Below, piece after piece: positions 24,119 through 35,084 of a DNA stretch of 64,000 nt. Numbering within the stretch: the first letter of the stretch is position 1; every line of letters starts with the position of its first letter. A program made the translations under genes and the position numbers. The notes under the pieces were generated by a model. It searched no databases. It was not told where the DNA came from and saw only the letters and a program-made list of their open reading frames with translations. Where the stretch lies: assembly GCA_033239525.1 (NCBI GenBank), contig BSYO01000015.1, forward strand, positions 17,359,713-17,423,712, written 5' to 3'. The DNA is from Nepenthes gracilis (lineage: Eukaryota > Streptophyta > Magnoliopsida > Caryophyllales > Nepenthaceae).

Positions 24119-25181
24119 TGATGGGTATACCGTAGCTGGGCTGGCCCAACAGTCAAAGAAGACCCAAATATCCTGTTGGACGGTCAACTACAACGTTGGC
24201 CCAACTGAAGGTGAAGGCCCAGATCCTGAAAGGTCCAAACGCTCGCCCAACGTTGACCGACTAAGACACAGGCGGGAGGCCAGCTAGCGCCCAGGACGGT
24301 CAACCCATGCGTTGACTGGAATCACTGTGGCAACAGGTCAAAAATAAAAAGGCTTCTCATCAGCTTGGCCCACTTGGGCCCACAACCCAGCAGATGGCCA
24401 GCAACAGCTCTTTCCCTAACCAATGCCTTCTATAAACTCAGCCAACACTCAAAAAGAATATTGACAAAATCAGCGTCCTTTCCATAAGGAATGAGCCAGA
24501 TTTTTCTAATTTTCTGCCAATTGGGGCTCTCCAACGGTAGAGTGCATGAAAGGAAGGTGGACAATTTGAAAAGCCACTGACCGTCAGGAAAGGAAGCAAT
24601 CTCAGCAAGTTAAATAACTTGTGCCTTCCTGCAGAATGAAGGCCGCCCAAAATGGCGCAGGAGATCACACCTTCCAAGTAAGGAAGATCACCCTGCAGCC
24701 ATTAAAGTAAGCCCTAAAATCTTCATTCGGGACACGCGAACAACCACTCACACAATATCAGTTAATGTGCTCTCAACCATGCATTTTAGAACGATTTCAT
24801 ACTCTCTCTCTATAAAGCTTCCTAATAGGCTGAGAGAAAGAATATCAATCAAAGGCATACAGGCGCTCCTCTTGTTGACAGACGCCTACTGCCTTCACCC
24901 ACCAACCAGATTTAAGGGACGACATTGCCTCTCTTTCATCTGGAAACCCACACACTCTCATACTCACATTCTCAATTTTCGTTTACAATTACCTTCCCAG
25001 ATTTCGAAGGCTATTTACTGACTTGAGCGTCGGAGTATTTTCAGTGAGACAACTATTCGCAGACACACTGACCTCCTGTTTATTTATTGGTGTGCAGGAT
25101 CCAAACTCAGCGAACGGAGCCGGAACCAGGATAAGCGGATCAACCCGAATCTGTTCGAAGTTCAGATCCAAAGACGCATCA
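24119..25181 (+). repeat. 3' LTR of the truncated Tat-type element
   Basis: 1063 bp, TGATGGGTATA to GACGCATCA, with inverted ends TGATG/CATCA. The same ends bound the LTRs at 52126 and 62406. A TATA-like TATAAAC lies at 24431-24437. It is preceded by the purine tract GGGGACTAG. Confidence 0.85.
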
Positions 25182-26903
25182 TATGGTATGATAGGTTTGA
25201 TATTCTTTGATATCGAGATATCTTCATATAATTTGTATTCTCTTAACAATGAATAGTCAAGAAAAATCATGTACACAAACTAAATTAATACGAAGAAATA
25301 ATTACATGGAATAAAACTCACCATGTTGCCAATGTGGCTTTTCATGATTTATAACCGAAGAATTTTGTCTTTAATATAATTTGTTGAAAAATAGTATTCC
25401 CGTAAATATAAATAAATGCTAAAAGGGAGAAAAAAGGAGTTACCAAGAACATACAAGATTTTCGATAAGATAGAAACTCGTACTCTTGATTTATAAGTCT
25501 CGAGACTCATATCCACAATTTCAATTTTGAGATTTGTATCCACAATCACGAGGAGGGATCAACTCAGATAATTTTCTATCTGTTTTGTCCAAAAATAATT
25601 GTCTTGAAAGATGAAATCGCTGACAAAAATATTACGAAAGATCAGAATAGATAGATAAATAAGAGGCATTTGACTTTGTCTATAGGAAAGAATTTTTAGA
25701 TGGCTTACTTACGGGTTTAAATAATAGTATTTTGATTTAATATTACTGACAATATATGTAACATTTCCTCAAAATTAATCTTTTACCTATTGGTTTTTCA
25801 TTTTGGCATGCTTTTGGATTTTTGAGATTTTACTTACGTAGATTTGGTATTTGAGATTTTGATGTTTGATATTTGCACACTTTGTTCAATATTATGAATT
25901 ATTCAACTTTTGACTTTTAAACTATTGGATTTATGATATTAGACTATTCAGTATTCGTATCTAAATTACGAATTTTGTATACGAAATCTTATTTAAATGT
26001 TTGACATATTTGAATATTTGACATTTAGGCATTTGATATTTAAAATATTTAATATATTAGATTTTGCACGTGCTTTATTATTTTCTACCCCTTTATTCTC
26101 TTTGTGAACATATATTTGTTACCATATGTGTACTTATTGAATTTTTTGCTTATACTTTAAAAATGCCTTTGAAGACTTACAATATTTGGACAAATAATAG
26201 TTTGAAGATTTGGTTTAGTTATATTTGGATTTGGATTTTGCATTTGGATTCGTATTTGATCTATATTTGGATATATATTGTAAGTTTGTTGTATAATTTG
26301 ATAATCAAAATCTGTTTATATTTAAAATTATTATATCGGTCAAATTTATTCAAGTCTGACATTATAATTATTGAGTATTTATTAGACACTTTTTCTTATG
26401 GGTTTATTTGGATTTCAAGTAGGTTTTATTATTATTACGTCGGTGACTTAATAAAGTAGTTTGGCCGAACTTCTGTCCACTGTGATAGTGGGTTTTATGC
26501 CATTTTGGCATTTAGATTTGTTATGTCTGACTTGACTTTGGATATTAAACTCAGGTTGTGTTCATTTAAAGAAAAATTTTTATTCTGGTTTATTCATTAT
26601 TAATTATTACTTGCTTTTAGGCCAATGACGTAAGAAGTATCGAGTTTAATTCAAATGAATAATATTACCATAACTCCATTGAAATAAACACAAAATATAC
26701 TACGTACATATTCCAGTTTTTAAATCGAATCCGTGCCACAATGGGATATAGAATATTCAATATCAACTATGTTAAAATTATCACCTTTTGATACAATATC
26801 AATCAATATCTTAATGCATATTATTCATAGAATTATAAAAATGTCACCAAATCACCTTAATCTTTAAGGATGTAAAAATTAGTATTAGACAACTATAAAT
26901 TGT
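25182..26903 (+). repeat. AT-rich tandem repeat, unit 1
   Basis: 1.72 kb. It starts with TATGGTATGATAGGTTTG and ends with the 'GACAACTATAAATTGTATCA' motif before unit 2. It holds an extra ~400 bp (about 26305-26705) missing from unit 2, including GGCCGAACTTCTGTCC. A 131-codon ORF (26064-26459) repeated as 27789-28124 is AT-rich Tyr/Ile/Leu low-complexity and not convincing as a gene. Confidence 0.75.
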
Positions 26904-28237
26904 ATCATGGTATGGTAGGTTTGATATTCTTTGATATCGAGATATCTTCATATAATTTTTATTCTCTTAACAATGAATAGTCAAGAAAAATCATGTACAC
27001 AAACTAAATTAATACGAAGAAATAATTACATGGAATAAAACTCACCATGTTGCCAATGTGGCTTTTCATGATTTATAACCGAAGAATTTTGTCTTTAATA
27101 TAATTTGTTGAAAAATAGTATTCCCGTAAATATAAATAAATGCTAAAAGGGAGAAAAAAAGGAGTTACCAAGAACATACAAGATTTTCGATAAGATAGAA
27201 ACTCGTACTCTTGATTTATAAGTCTCGAGACTCATATCCACAATTTCAATTTTGAGATTTGTATCCACAATCACGAGGAGGGATCAACTCAGATAATTTT
27301 CTATCTGTTTTGTCCAAAAATAATTGTCTTGAAAGATGAAATCGCTAACAAAAATATTACGAAAAATCAGAATAGATAAATAAATAAGAGACATTTGACT
27401 TTGTCTATAGGAAATAATTTATAGATGGCTTACTTACGGGTTTAAATAATAGTATTTTGATTTAATATTACTGACAATATATGTAACATTTCCTCAAAAT
27501 TAATCTTTTACCTATTGGTTTTTCATTTTGGCATGCTTTTGGATTTTTGAGATTTTACTTACGTAGATTTGGTATTTGAGATTTTGATGTTTGATATTTG
27601 CACGCTTTGTTCAATATTCTGAATTATTCAACTTTTGACTTTTAAACTATTGGATTTATGATATTAGACTATTCAGTATTCGTATCTAAATTACAAATTT
27701 TGTATACGAAATCTTATTTAAATGTTTGACATATTTGAATATTTGACATTTAGGCATTTGATATTTAAAATATTTAATATATTAGATTTTGCACGTGCTT
27801 TATTATTTTCTACCCCTTTATTCTCTTTGTGAACATATATTTGTTACCATATGTGTACTTATTGAATTTTTTGCTTATACTTTAAAAATGCCTTTGAAGA
27901 CTTACAATATTTGGACAGATAATAGTTTGAAGATTTGGTTTAGTTATATTTGGATTTGGATTTTGCATTTGGATTCGTATTTGATCTATATTTGGATATA
28001 TATTGTAAGTTTGTTGTATAATTTGATAATCAAAATCTGTTTATTCCAGTTTTTAAATCGAATCCACGCCAAAATGGGATATAGAATATTCAATATCAAC
28101 TATGTTAAAATTATTACCTTTTGATACAATATCAATCAATATCTTAATGCATATTATTCATAGAATTATAAAAATGTCTCCAAATCACCTTAATCTTTAA
28201 GGATGTAAAAATTAGTATTAGACAACTATAAATTGTA
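26904..28237 (+). repeat. AT-rich tandem repeat, unit 2
   Basis: 1.33 kb, nearly identical to unit 1 along most of its length, with a ~400-bp deletion after 'AATCAAAATCTGTTTAT' (28041). The high similarity between units suggests a fairly recent duplication. Confidence 0.75.
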
Positions 28238-28706
28238 TCATGATATGATAGGTTTAATATTCTTTGATATCGAGATATCTTCATATAATTTTTATTCTCT
28301 TAACAATGAATAGTCAAGAAAAATCGCAAACACAAATTAAATTAATATGAAGAAATAATTACATAGAATAAAACTCACCATGTTGCCAATGTGGATTTTC
28401 ATGATTTATAACAGAAGAATCTTGTCTTTAATATTATTTGTTGAAAAATCATATTTCCGTAAATATAAATAAATGCTAAAAAGGGCGAAAAATGGAGTTT
28501 TCAAGAACATACAAGATTTTCGATAAGATAGAAACTCGTACTCTTGATTTATAAGTCTCAAGACTCGTATCCGCAATTTCAGTTTTGAGATTTGCATCCA
28601 CAATCACGAGGAGGGACAGACCGAGATAATTTTCTATCTATTATGTCCAAAAATAATTGTCTTGAAAGATAAAATCGTCGATAAAAATATTACAAAAATT
28701 ATAATA
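28238..28706 (+). repeat. AT-rich tandem repeat, partial unit 3
   Basis: About 470 bp matches the head of units 1 and 2 (through 'GATAGATAAATA') and then goes into unrelated AT-rich DNA. The array ends about 840 bp upstream of the CAD gene start codon. Confidence 0.7.
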
Positions 28707-29240
28707 GATAGATAAATATTATATTATTTAAAAATAATTTAAAAAATATTTATTAAAAATTTTTTATATATATTTATATTGTTTAGTAGAATTTATGCAG
28801 CTATATAAGTTGGGGTTTGTGTTGAAAAGATCAAAAGCAGGAAAAAAAAAAAAAAGTTGATTAATGACTTTGAAGAGTAGCACCAATGCCTTGTATTAAA
28901 ATATCTGCAAAAATATTAATATTTTTATTGGTTTAAACTAATTTCACTTTTACATTTAATTTATAATAATTTTAGAAAAATGATAACAAATTATATAGTA
29001 GTCACCCAATACTTTTATTAAATTTTTTTTCCTGTTTTATTTTCCCCTCGTAACAATTTAAATTACAAAAATTAACCAGAATACATTATTCTGATAACAA
29101 ATAATCACATGCTTAATAAATCTAAATTATGAATTTGTCTCTAATAAAATTAAATTATGACTAATTATTTTGACTTAATTATAATATTGAAGATTACGAA
29201 ATCAATGACGACAAAGTGACGCAACCAATGACGTATATAT
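28707..29240. other. AT-rich upstream region of the CAD gene
   Basis: No ORF or transposon motif is seen. It lies between the tandem array and the predicted TATA box and probably holds the gene's upstream regulatory DNA. A CCAAT motif is at 29225-29229. Confidence 0.4.
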
Positions 29241-29249
29241 ATTATAGGA

Positions 29250-29257
29250 TATAAATA
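29250..29257 (+). promoter_or_regulatory. Predicted TATA box of the CAD gene
   Basis: TATAAATA in the context GGATATAAATACAG is a good plant TATA match. It would place the transcript start near 29285, leaving about 265 bases before the start codon. A pyrimidine-rich stretch ending CCGACAG directly before the ATG at 29549 suggests that part of this leader may be a 5'UTR intron. Confidence 0.6.
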
Positions 29258-29548
29258 CAGCCCAAGATCATTCCAATTTTCATTAAATCAAAGGATAACA
29301 AATTCCTGGTCGAGGTTGCAGCAGCAAGGAAGTAATTCTTGGCCCAGGTTCTCTCTATTAATTATTTTATTTTATTTTTGGGTAAAAATATATATATATA
29401 AATACATTAAATTACGTATTTACATTTTAATAATGAAAATAATCGCTTTTTTATGTATGTATATGTAATATTACTGAATTTATGTATGTATTTTACATCT
29501 TTTGTTCTTGCTGGTTTCTTCTTCTTTGTTCTTGTTCATGGCCGACAG

Positions 29549-32500
29549 ATGGGAACTGAACCAGCCACCAAGCAGATCTGCCGTGGATGGGCGGCGAGAG
29601 ACCCCTCTGGGTTCCTTTCCCCTTATGAATTCAGCCGCCGGTATGTTTATATGTCTGTATTTATATGATATATATCATTTAACGAATAAGATTACACATT
29701 ATAAATTTTCTATTCATTAGAGCAAATTCTTGAGATCTTTTTCATAATCTTGGGATCTCTTCTTTCTTCTAAGAATCAAAAACAACAGGCATTATCATGA
29801 AAAAGATCTGTTGCTATGTTGATTAGATTTGTCGGCATCGATGGGGTTAAAGCTCGCAGCTTCTGCCTTGGTTTTGATTCATTATGAGATTTGGACAGTG
29901 TGGGAGACCATTACGGCTCCTCTGTTATTTTTCTGATAATTTTTTACCATTTTATATATGTATTTACATGATATATAATTGAAATTAACAAATAAAATTA
30001 TATACCCAAAATTTGATCCAAATCGACGAGGACGAGAATACATCTAGGAATCAGTTTAATCATATTTGTAAGAGCTCATTCTTGAGAACTTTTGACAACC
30101 AGGGCTGTTGGAAACGATGACGTTTGGATCAAAATAACTCACTGTGGAGTATGTTATGCTGATGTAGTTTGGCCAAGGAACAGACATGGACATGCCAAGT
30201 ATCCTATGGTGCCAGGGTACGTTGCTTCATGATATGAATCTCAAGATTTGCTATATGAGCGGAGAGCACTGTATATTTTATCTGTCGAGTTAGATTACGA
30301 ATGTTTTTTTAGCACAGAATTATATTATATTGGTCTACCTTTATGTGATTCTTATTAAAAATTACACTGCTCATAAAAAGAGTGGATATAAAAAAATAGA
30401 CATTAGGACACACGCATCTGGTGGACCCATCCTTTGTTGTTGTGCACCTTTGTTTATAACTCTTCATACAGGGGAAAAGGAGATACGGCTTGATAGCCTT
30501 GATCTATGGTTTATCTAATCTCAGGTGGACTTCATTCTAGGCCAATTTGGTCGGGTTAGATCAAGTCAACTTTGTACCAATCACTGATCTGTCACAGCTT
30601 AAAAAATATTATGATAAATCCAACTTTTAATTTGTAGTTGTAACTAAAAAATTGAGTTGAGTTTGGTTAGTTAGCTGGATTGAAATTTTGACCCAATTAT
30701 ACTCACTATGCGAAGATTAAAGTAAGGTTTTTGGTGGGCAAGAACTTGCCAGCAAAGTCAAACATTTTGAAATCTTGGGATTACTAAACAAGTTAGAAAA
30801 GTAGTACACACACTACTACTAGGTCAAAAAATGAGAAAAAAATTCAAAATTTGTAAGAGATCTAAATTCATTTATTAAGCTTATAACTACCTTGCTCAAA
30901 AAGTCTCATTCATATATACGAATTCAAAATGTTTCTTATTGCAAGTTGCAGATAAATGTTAATTTATGTATTTCATAAAATATATACTGAATATTTGACC
31001 CGATTGATATTAGTTTATAAGAGCTAAACACTTATTCGTTTTAAAAAAAGTCATATTTTCTAGTTTGAATTAGTAATTGTTTTAAAATTTTAAGCTGCTG
31101 CATGAAATAATTTTAAATTGTTGTCTCACTCTGGTTTTATTATGTTTTGTTTATCTATACATGTATGTATATAACTAGGCACGAGATTGTTGGGATTGTG
31201 AAAGATATTGGCCCAAACGTAGGCAGCTTCAAAATCGGTGATCATGTTGGTGTCGGAACATATGTTAATTCATGCCAAGATTGTGAGTCTTGCAATGAAG
31301 GGCTCGAGGTTCAATGCTTAAAAAACGTAGTTCGTACGTATGATAGCATAGACGTCGATGGAACGGTCACCCAAGGAGGCTATTCTAGTTTCATTGTTGT
31401 TCATCAAAGGTGGGTATACATATGATCATATACTAGGCTTTTTCCTCCAAATTTTATAAATATAAATAAAAATATCAATATCAAATAGTTTATATCTTAC
31501 ACATTTTACCTTAAACAGAAACCTAGGAGTAAAAATTAGCAAATATATTGAAATATATTATATGTATTAATTAATATATGATGATATAACGTCACTACGA
31601 CATAAATTATAATTTTATCTCGGTATCGTAAAATATCGATATAGAGAAGATTCAATGTCAATACATATTAGCTAACATTCCATTCCATAATAAATAGTTT
31701 AACATGTTATGTAAGTAATTGATTCTTCACAGGTACTGCTATAAAATACCGGATAACTATCCATTGGAAAAAGCAGCACCTCTCTTATGCGCTGGGTTAA
31801 CTGTGTACGCACCCATGAAACGTCACAAAATGAACCAACCGGGAAAGTCGCTTGGTGTGATTGGGCTAGGAGGCCTTGGTCACATGGCGGTGAAGTTTGG
31901 TAAGGCTTTTGGACTTAAGGTGACAGTTTTAAGTACGAGTATATCGAAGAAAGATGAAGCCCTAAATTCTCTTGGAGCAGATAGCTTTGTCATCTCATCT
32001 GACGAGCAGCAAATGAAGGTGAACTGTTATAGTTTTTAAATAATTTCGTCCTCTTACTTATACGCATTAATCATAATTTAAAATAATATCTATATCGATC
32101 ATGCCATTGACATTATATAATATGGATATAAAAATAATTTCTCATGACCATGTTGAAATTGTGGTATACATTTAAATTTAAACATCATTTGTTGCATACT
32201 CACATATTTAAAATAAGTTTTATCAATATCCTTCTCAGTCTATATGTTAATATATTATAATATTAATATATATAAGTTGATATCTTAGTATATAATATTA
32301 ATGATTATTTGAATTTTTATGCAGGACATTGCAAGATCATTGGACTTCATAATTGATACAGCATCTGGAGATCACCCATTTGATCCGTACCTTTCTCTTT
32401 TGAAGACTGCTGGTGTGTATGTCCTTGTTGGTGCTCCAAGGGAAGTCAAATTCAGCCCTGTGAGCCTTTTCATAGGTAAGCCTATCCGTATAATTAAGTC

Positions 32501-33327
32501 ACATCTAATTATTTATTTGTTAGTAAATAATAATAAATTTATATAAAAATACATGAATGAATTAACATTATATTGAAAGGGAATAATTCCAAGGCAATTA
32601 GAGTTTGATCAGATCTAGAAAAGGCCAAAGAAAGAAAAATACAAAAATTAAAGAAATATAATTTTTATATTTAGATTATATTAAAAATTATAAGAAAAAA
32701 ATATGATAAAAAGCATATATTAAAATATTAATATCTTAAAAAAGTAATTTTTCTTATATTTTTCTATCATTTTTAAATTTTCTTCATTAATTTTTTTCAT
32801 TTAAAACTTTTAGATCCAAATTAGTGCCTCTTCTTATGTGTTTTGTTAATATTATGGACTAGTAGCACATATTTAGGGTACATACAGCTACAAATAAAGC
32901 TTCTAAAATTCCATCAAAACAATTAAAATTAACATTCATATCAAAATCACACTAAAAAATTGTCAGAATTAAACATTCAAATGAACTAATTGTATAATAA
33001 AATTGGGTCACACTCAATATCCCTCCTCGATTACTGAGGAAGACTATGTTCAGTAGTCGGCTGGACAAAAACTTCTAAGTTGACATGCCTCTTTTCTTAA
33101 TCATAAATTTTTATTTCTTCGCGATGGCAGGCATGAGATCAATCTCCGGCAATGCAACCGGTGGCACGACCGACACAAAGGAAATGCTGGAGTTCTGCGC
33201 CGCCCATGGAGTGTATCCAGACGTTGAAGTTATTCCAGTGGCCTATGTGAATGAAGCCCTCGAGAGGCTAATTAACAAGGACGTGAAGTATCGTTTTGTG
33301 ATTGACATTGAGAAAACCCTTGAGTGA
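29549..33327 (+). CDS. CAD1: Cinnamyl alcohol dehydrogenase 1-type (probable CAD1), six exons, 356 aa
   Basis: Exons 29549-29640, 30103-30216, 31179-31409, 31733-32018, 32325-32475 and 33131-33327 join to 1071 bases with a TGA at 33325. All five introns have GT...AG ends and the phase is kept throughout. The family comprises zinc-dependent, NADP(H)-linked medium-chain alcohol dehydrogenases acting in the cytosol on hydroxycinnamaldehydes, the last step of monolignol formation. Seen: catalytic zinc ligands C48, H70 (GHE) and C165; structural zinc cysteines C101, C104, C107, C115; nucleotide-binding GLGGLG at 190-195; and STSISKK (213-219), which fits NADP(H). The motif HCGVCYADV and the near-full match to Arabidopsis CAD1-like proteins place it in that clade, not the lignin-specific CAD4/5 clade. 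Position 50, a Thr in bona fide CADs, is Ala, so activity on lignin precursors may be weak. The upstream ATG at 29538 is in another frame. Confidence 0.93.
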
Positions 33328-33480
33328 TTCTATTGAGCAAGAGAAGAGAAATTAATGCCTAGACGTCTTACATCCTCCATTTCTACCACCTTGTTGTTCT
33401 TAAGTACTTACTGTTTTATTTTTGATATGATGTAATCCTTCTGTTTTAATAATGGGTATTAATTAGGTTTTCCATTCTAT
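33328..33480 (+). terminator. 3'UTR and poly(A) region of the CAD gene
   Basis: About 150 bases of T-rich DNA after the stop. They include TTTGATATGATGTAATCC and TAATAATGGG, plausible near-upstream elements of a plant poly(A) site. The exact cleavage site is not visible. Confidence 0.4.
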
Positions 33481-33499
33481 TTTAATTCCATTACTTATG

Positions 33500-34243
33500 C
33501 TAAAAAAAATAAAAATTTATACTAAGTCACTTCCGAAGGGGGCTGTAGAAGTTGCAAGCAGGTTAGAAGCAGGAGTTGGAACGAAATTGTTGGTTGTCCG
33601 AGCCAAAGAACAAGTCTATTTGAAATTGGAGAGGCACCCAACTTAGAGAAACAGAATCGAAAATCTGAAGTCCGGAGTGGAAGAGGTGTGGAGGATGTGA
33701 AGCTGGTGAAGAGAAGGGTGGTGGCAATGTAAGGGCGGCTCCAAGGAGAAACTTGGAGATGGGGAAGCGAAAGCCAAAGAGTGATGTGGTGTATGTCATG
33801 AGCGATGATGAAAACCAGAGATCTTAGGAGTAACCCGAAAACGTGGTCGCCACATCGATGACTTGAGCTTCATTCTGTTTCTCCTTTTCTTGGCATGAGC
33901 TCTATCCTGCAGTTTAGGCAACAACAGATTTATGGCAACAATGAAATTAATAATAGTTGGTAATTGTTTGGTAGAGAAGATTTTTACAGTTTCTAATCAC
34001 CGTGCAAGCAATACAGCCAAACAGACAACAGAGGAAAATGAAAAGCCTAATCTGAAGAACCAAACAAATTGTTTTAAGAGAAATTTTGGAGACACTTGAC
34101 ATACATTCTTGGGATACTCTTGCGTGACATGGTCTCGATTAATCTATTTCTTCTTGTGCGCCTTGCTCTTTCCTAAGCTGTTGGAGGAGCTAATGTACAA
34201 TAGCTAGTCTCCGGAGGACAGTAATATGACCGGATGAGATGCC
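33500..34243. other. GC-richer unassigned stretch beside the CAD gene
   Basis: It is less AT-rich than its surroundings. Short frames exist on both strands (+ strand 22-residue MGKRKPKSDVVYVMSDDEN-like ORF near 33758-33829; - strand 78 residues at 33563-33799), none with a recognised family. At 34190-34152 the minus strand reads SSSNSLGKSKAHKKK then stop, which looks like a basic C-terminus and could be a last exon of an unidentified gene. Support is weak. Confidence 0.3.
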
Positions 34244-35079
34244 TGTTGGGGTCACTCTCTTGTGGTATTTGTGTCCACGGACATGTGGACGCGGACGTTT
34301 GGAGAAATCCTGGAATGTCCGTCCTCGGGGTGGCTGGAAGAATTGGACGAGGACTACTCAGAGGCATCATGTCCGAGAGGATGACATGGACGAGGACGCT
34401 GGAGCCTAGGCGTTAACTTTCTCTCTCTCGTAGGCCTGCTACAGCGGCGTGTTACAGGTGGACAGTTAACCCACTCCGATTAGATATTCGTGCGGCTTCA
34501 ACTTCCAAGGTGGCAGGCCTGCCATTCTAACACGCAAGAGGCGTGCGACGGCCATGGCAGGCATAAGGGGACGTAGCCCTGCCACCCTACTGGCAGTAGG
34601 GTGGCTGGGTGGTCGGCCACGTGGCCCTCCCCTGATATTATATATAGGCTGCGTGAGATTGAGAGATTGTGAGCTTGAAAAGCTGGTGAGTGCAAGTGAA
34701 AGCAAAAGGACTATTGTGAAGGAGAAGAAGAGTGCACCACCGGTGAGAGAAGGGAGAAAGAGAAAAATAGAGTGAAGAGAAAAGAGAGTGCTTTTCTCGG
34801 TTTGCTCAGGAGTGTTTTCCTCTTTAACTTCTTAGGTGTGTAGCGGATACTCCCTCTTGGAGGTTTGTAACCTATTTCACATAGTGGATTTCTTGTGTGC
34901 CTCCGCTCCTCCCGTGGTTTTCCCTCGGTTCCGGAAGAAGGTTTCCACGCTAAATCTGTGTATTTCTCTTTCCTTGTTGGCTGTCCGTCGAAGTTGGCTG
35001 TCCTCCGACCGAGTGATTTATCCTCTCGGTCATTGCGCTCAGGAACATTCTGTCCGAGCGCCCGTGTTGTCCCCCAACA
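34244..35079 (+). mobile_element. Solo LTR A (copia type)
   Basis: 836 bp from TGTTGGGG to CCCCCAACA, flanked by perfect duplications ATGCC (34239-34243 and 35080-35084). No primer-binding site follows, so it is a solo LTR left by LTR-LTR recombination. It contains 'TGTGTAGCGGATACTCC' and a TATATATAGGC element (34640-34651). It is highly similar to the copy at 40797. Confidence 0.92.
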
Positions 35080-35084
35080 ATGCC

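Larger units (their letters stand above)
21250..25181 (+). mobile_element. Truncated Tat-type gypsy element with antisense ORF
   Basis: Order on the + strand: gag (21283 to ~22140), antisense ORF (23336 back to 22147), a 46-bp minisatellite, a purine tract (GGGGACTAG), and a 3' LTR 24119-25181. The 5' LTR and all of pol are absent; a deletion joint near 22140 fuses gag to the antisense ORF tail. Gag, antisense ORF and LTR are homologous to the full-length element at 52126-63773. Gypsy elements of the Tat/Ogre/Retand group are known to carry such an antisense ORF before the 3' LTR. Confidence 0.85.

Noticed and set aside
26064..28124. Duplicated 131- and 111-codon ORFs in the AT-rich tandem repeat
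   Set aside because: They are Tyr/Ile/Leu/Phe-rich products of AT-rich DNA, truncated differently in the two units, with no domain.
29538..29551. Upstream ATG at 29538 as the CAD start
   Set aside because: It is in a different frame (MADRWELNQ...) that does not continue into the CAD exons. The ATG at 29549 gives the family N-terminus.
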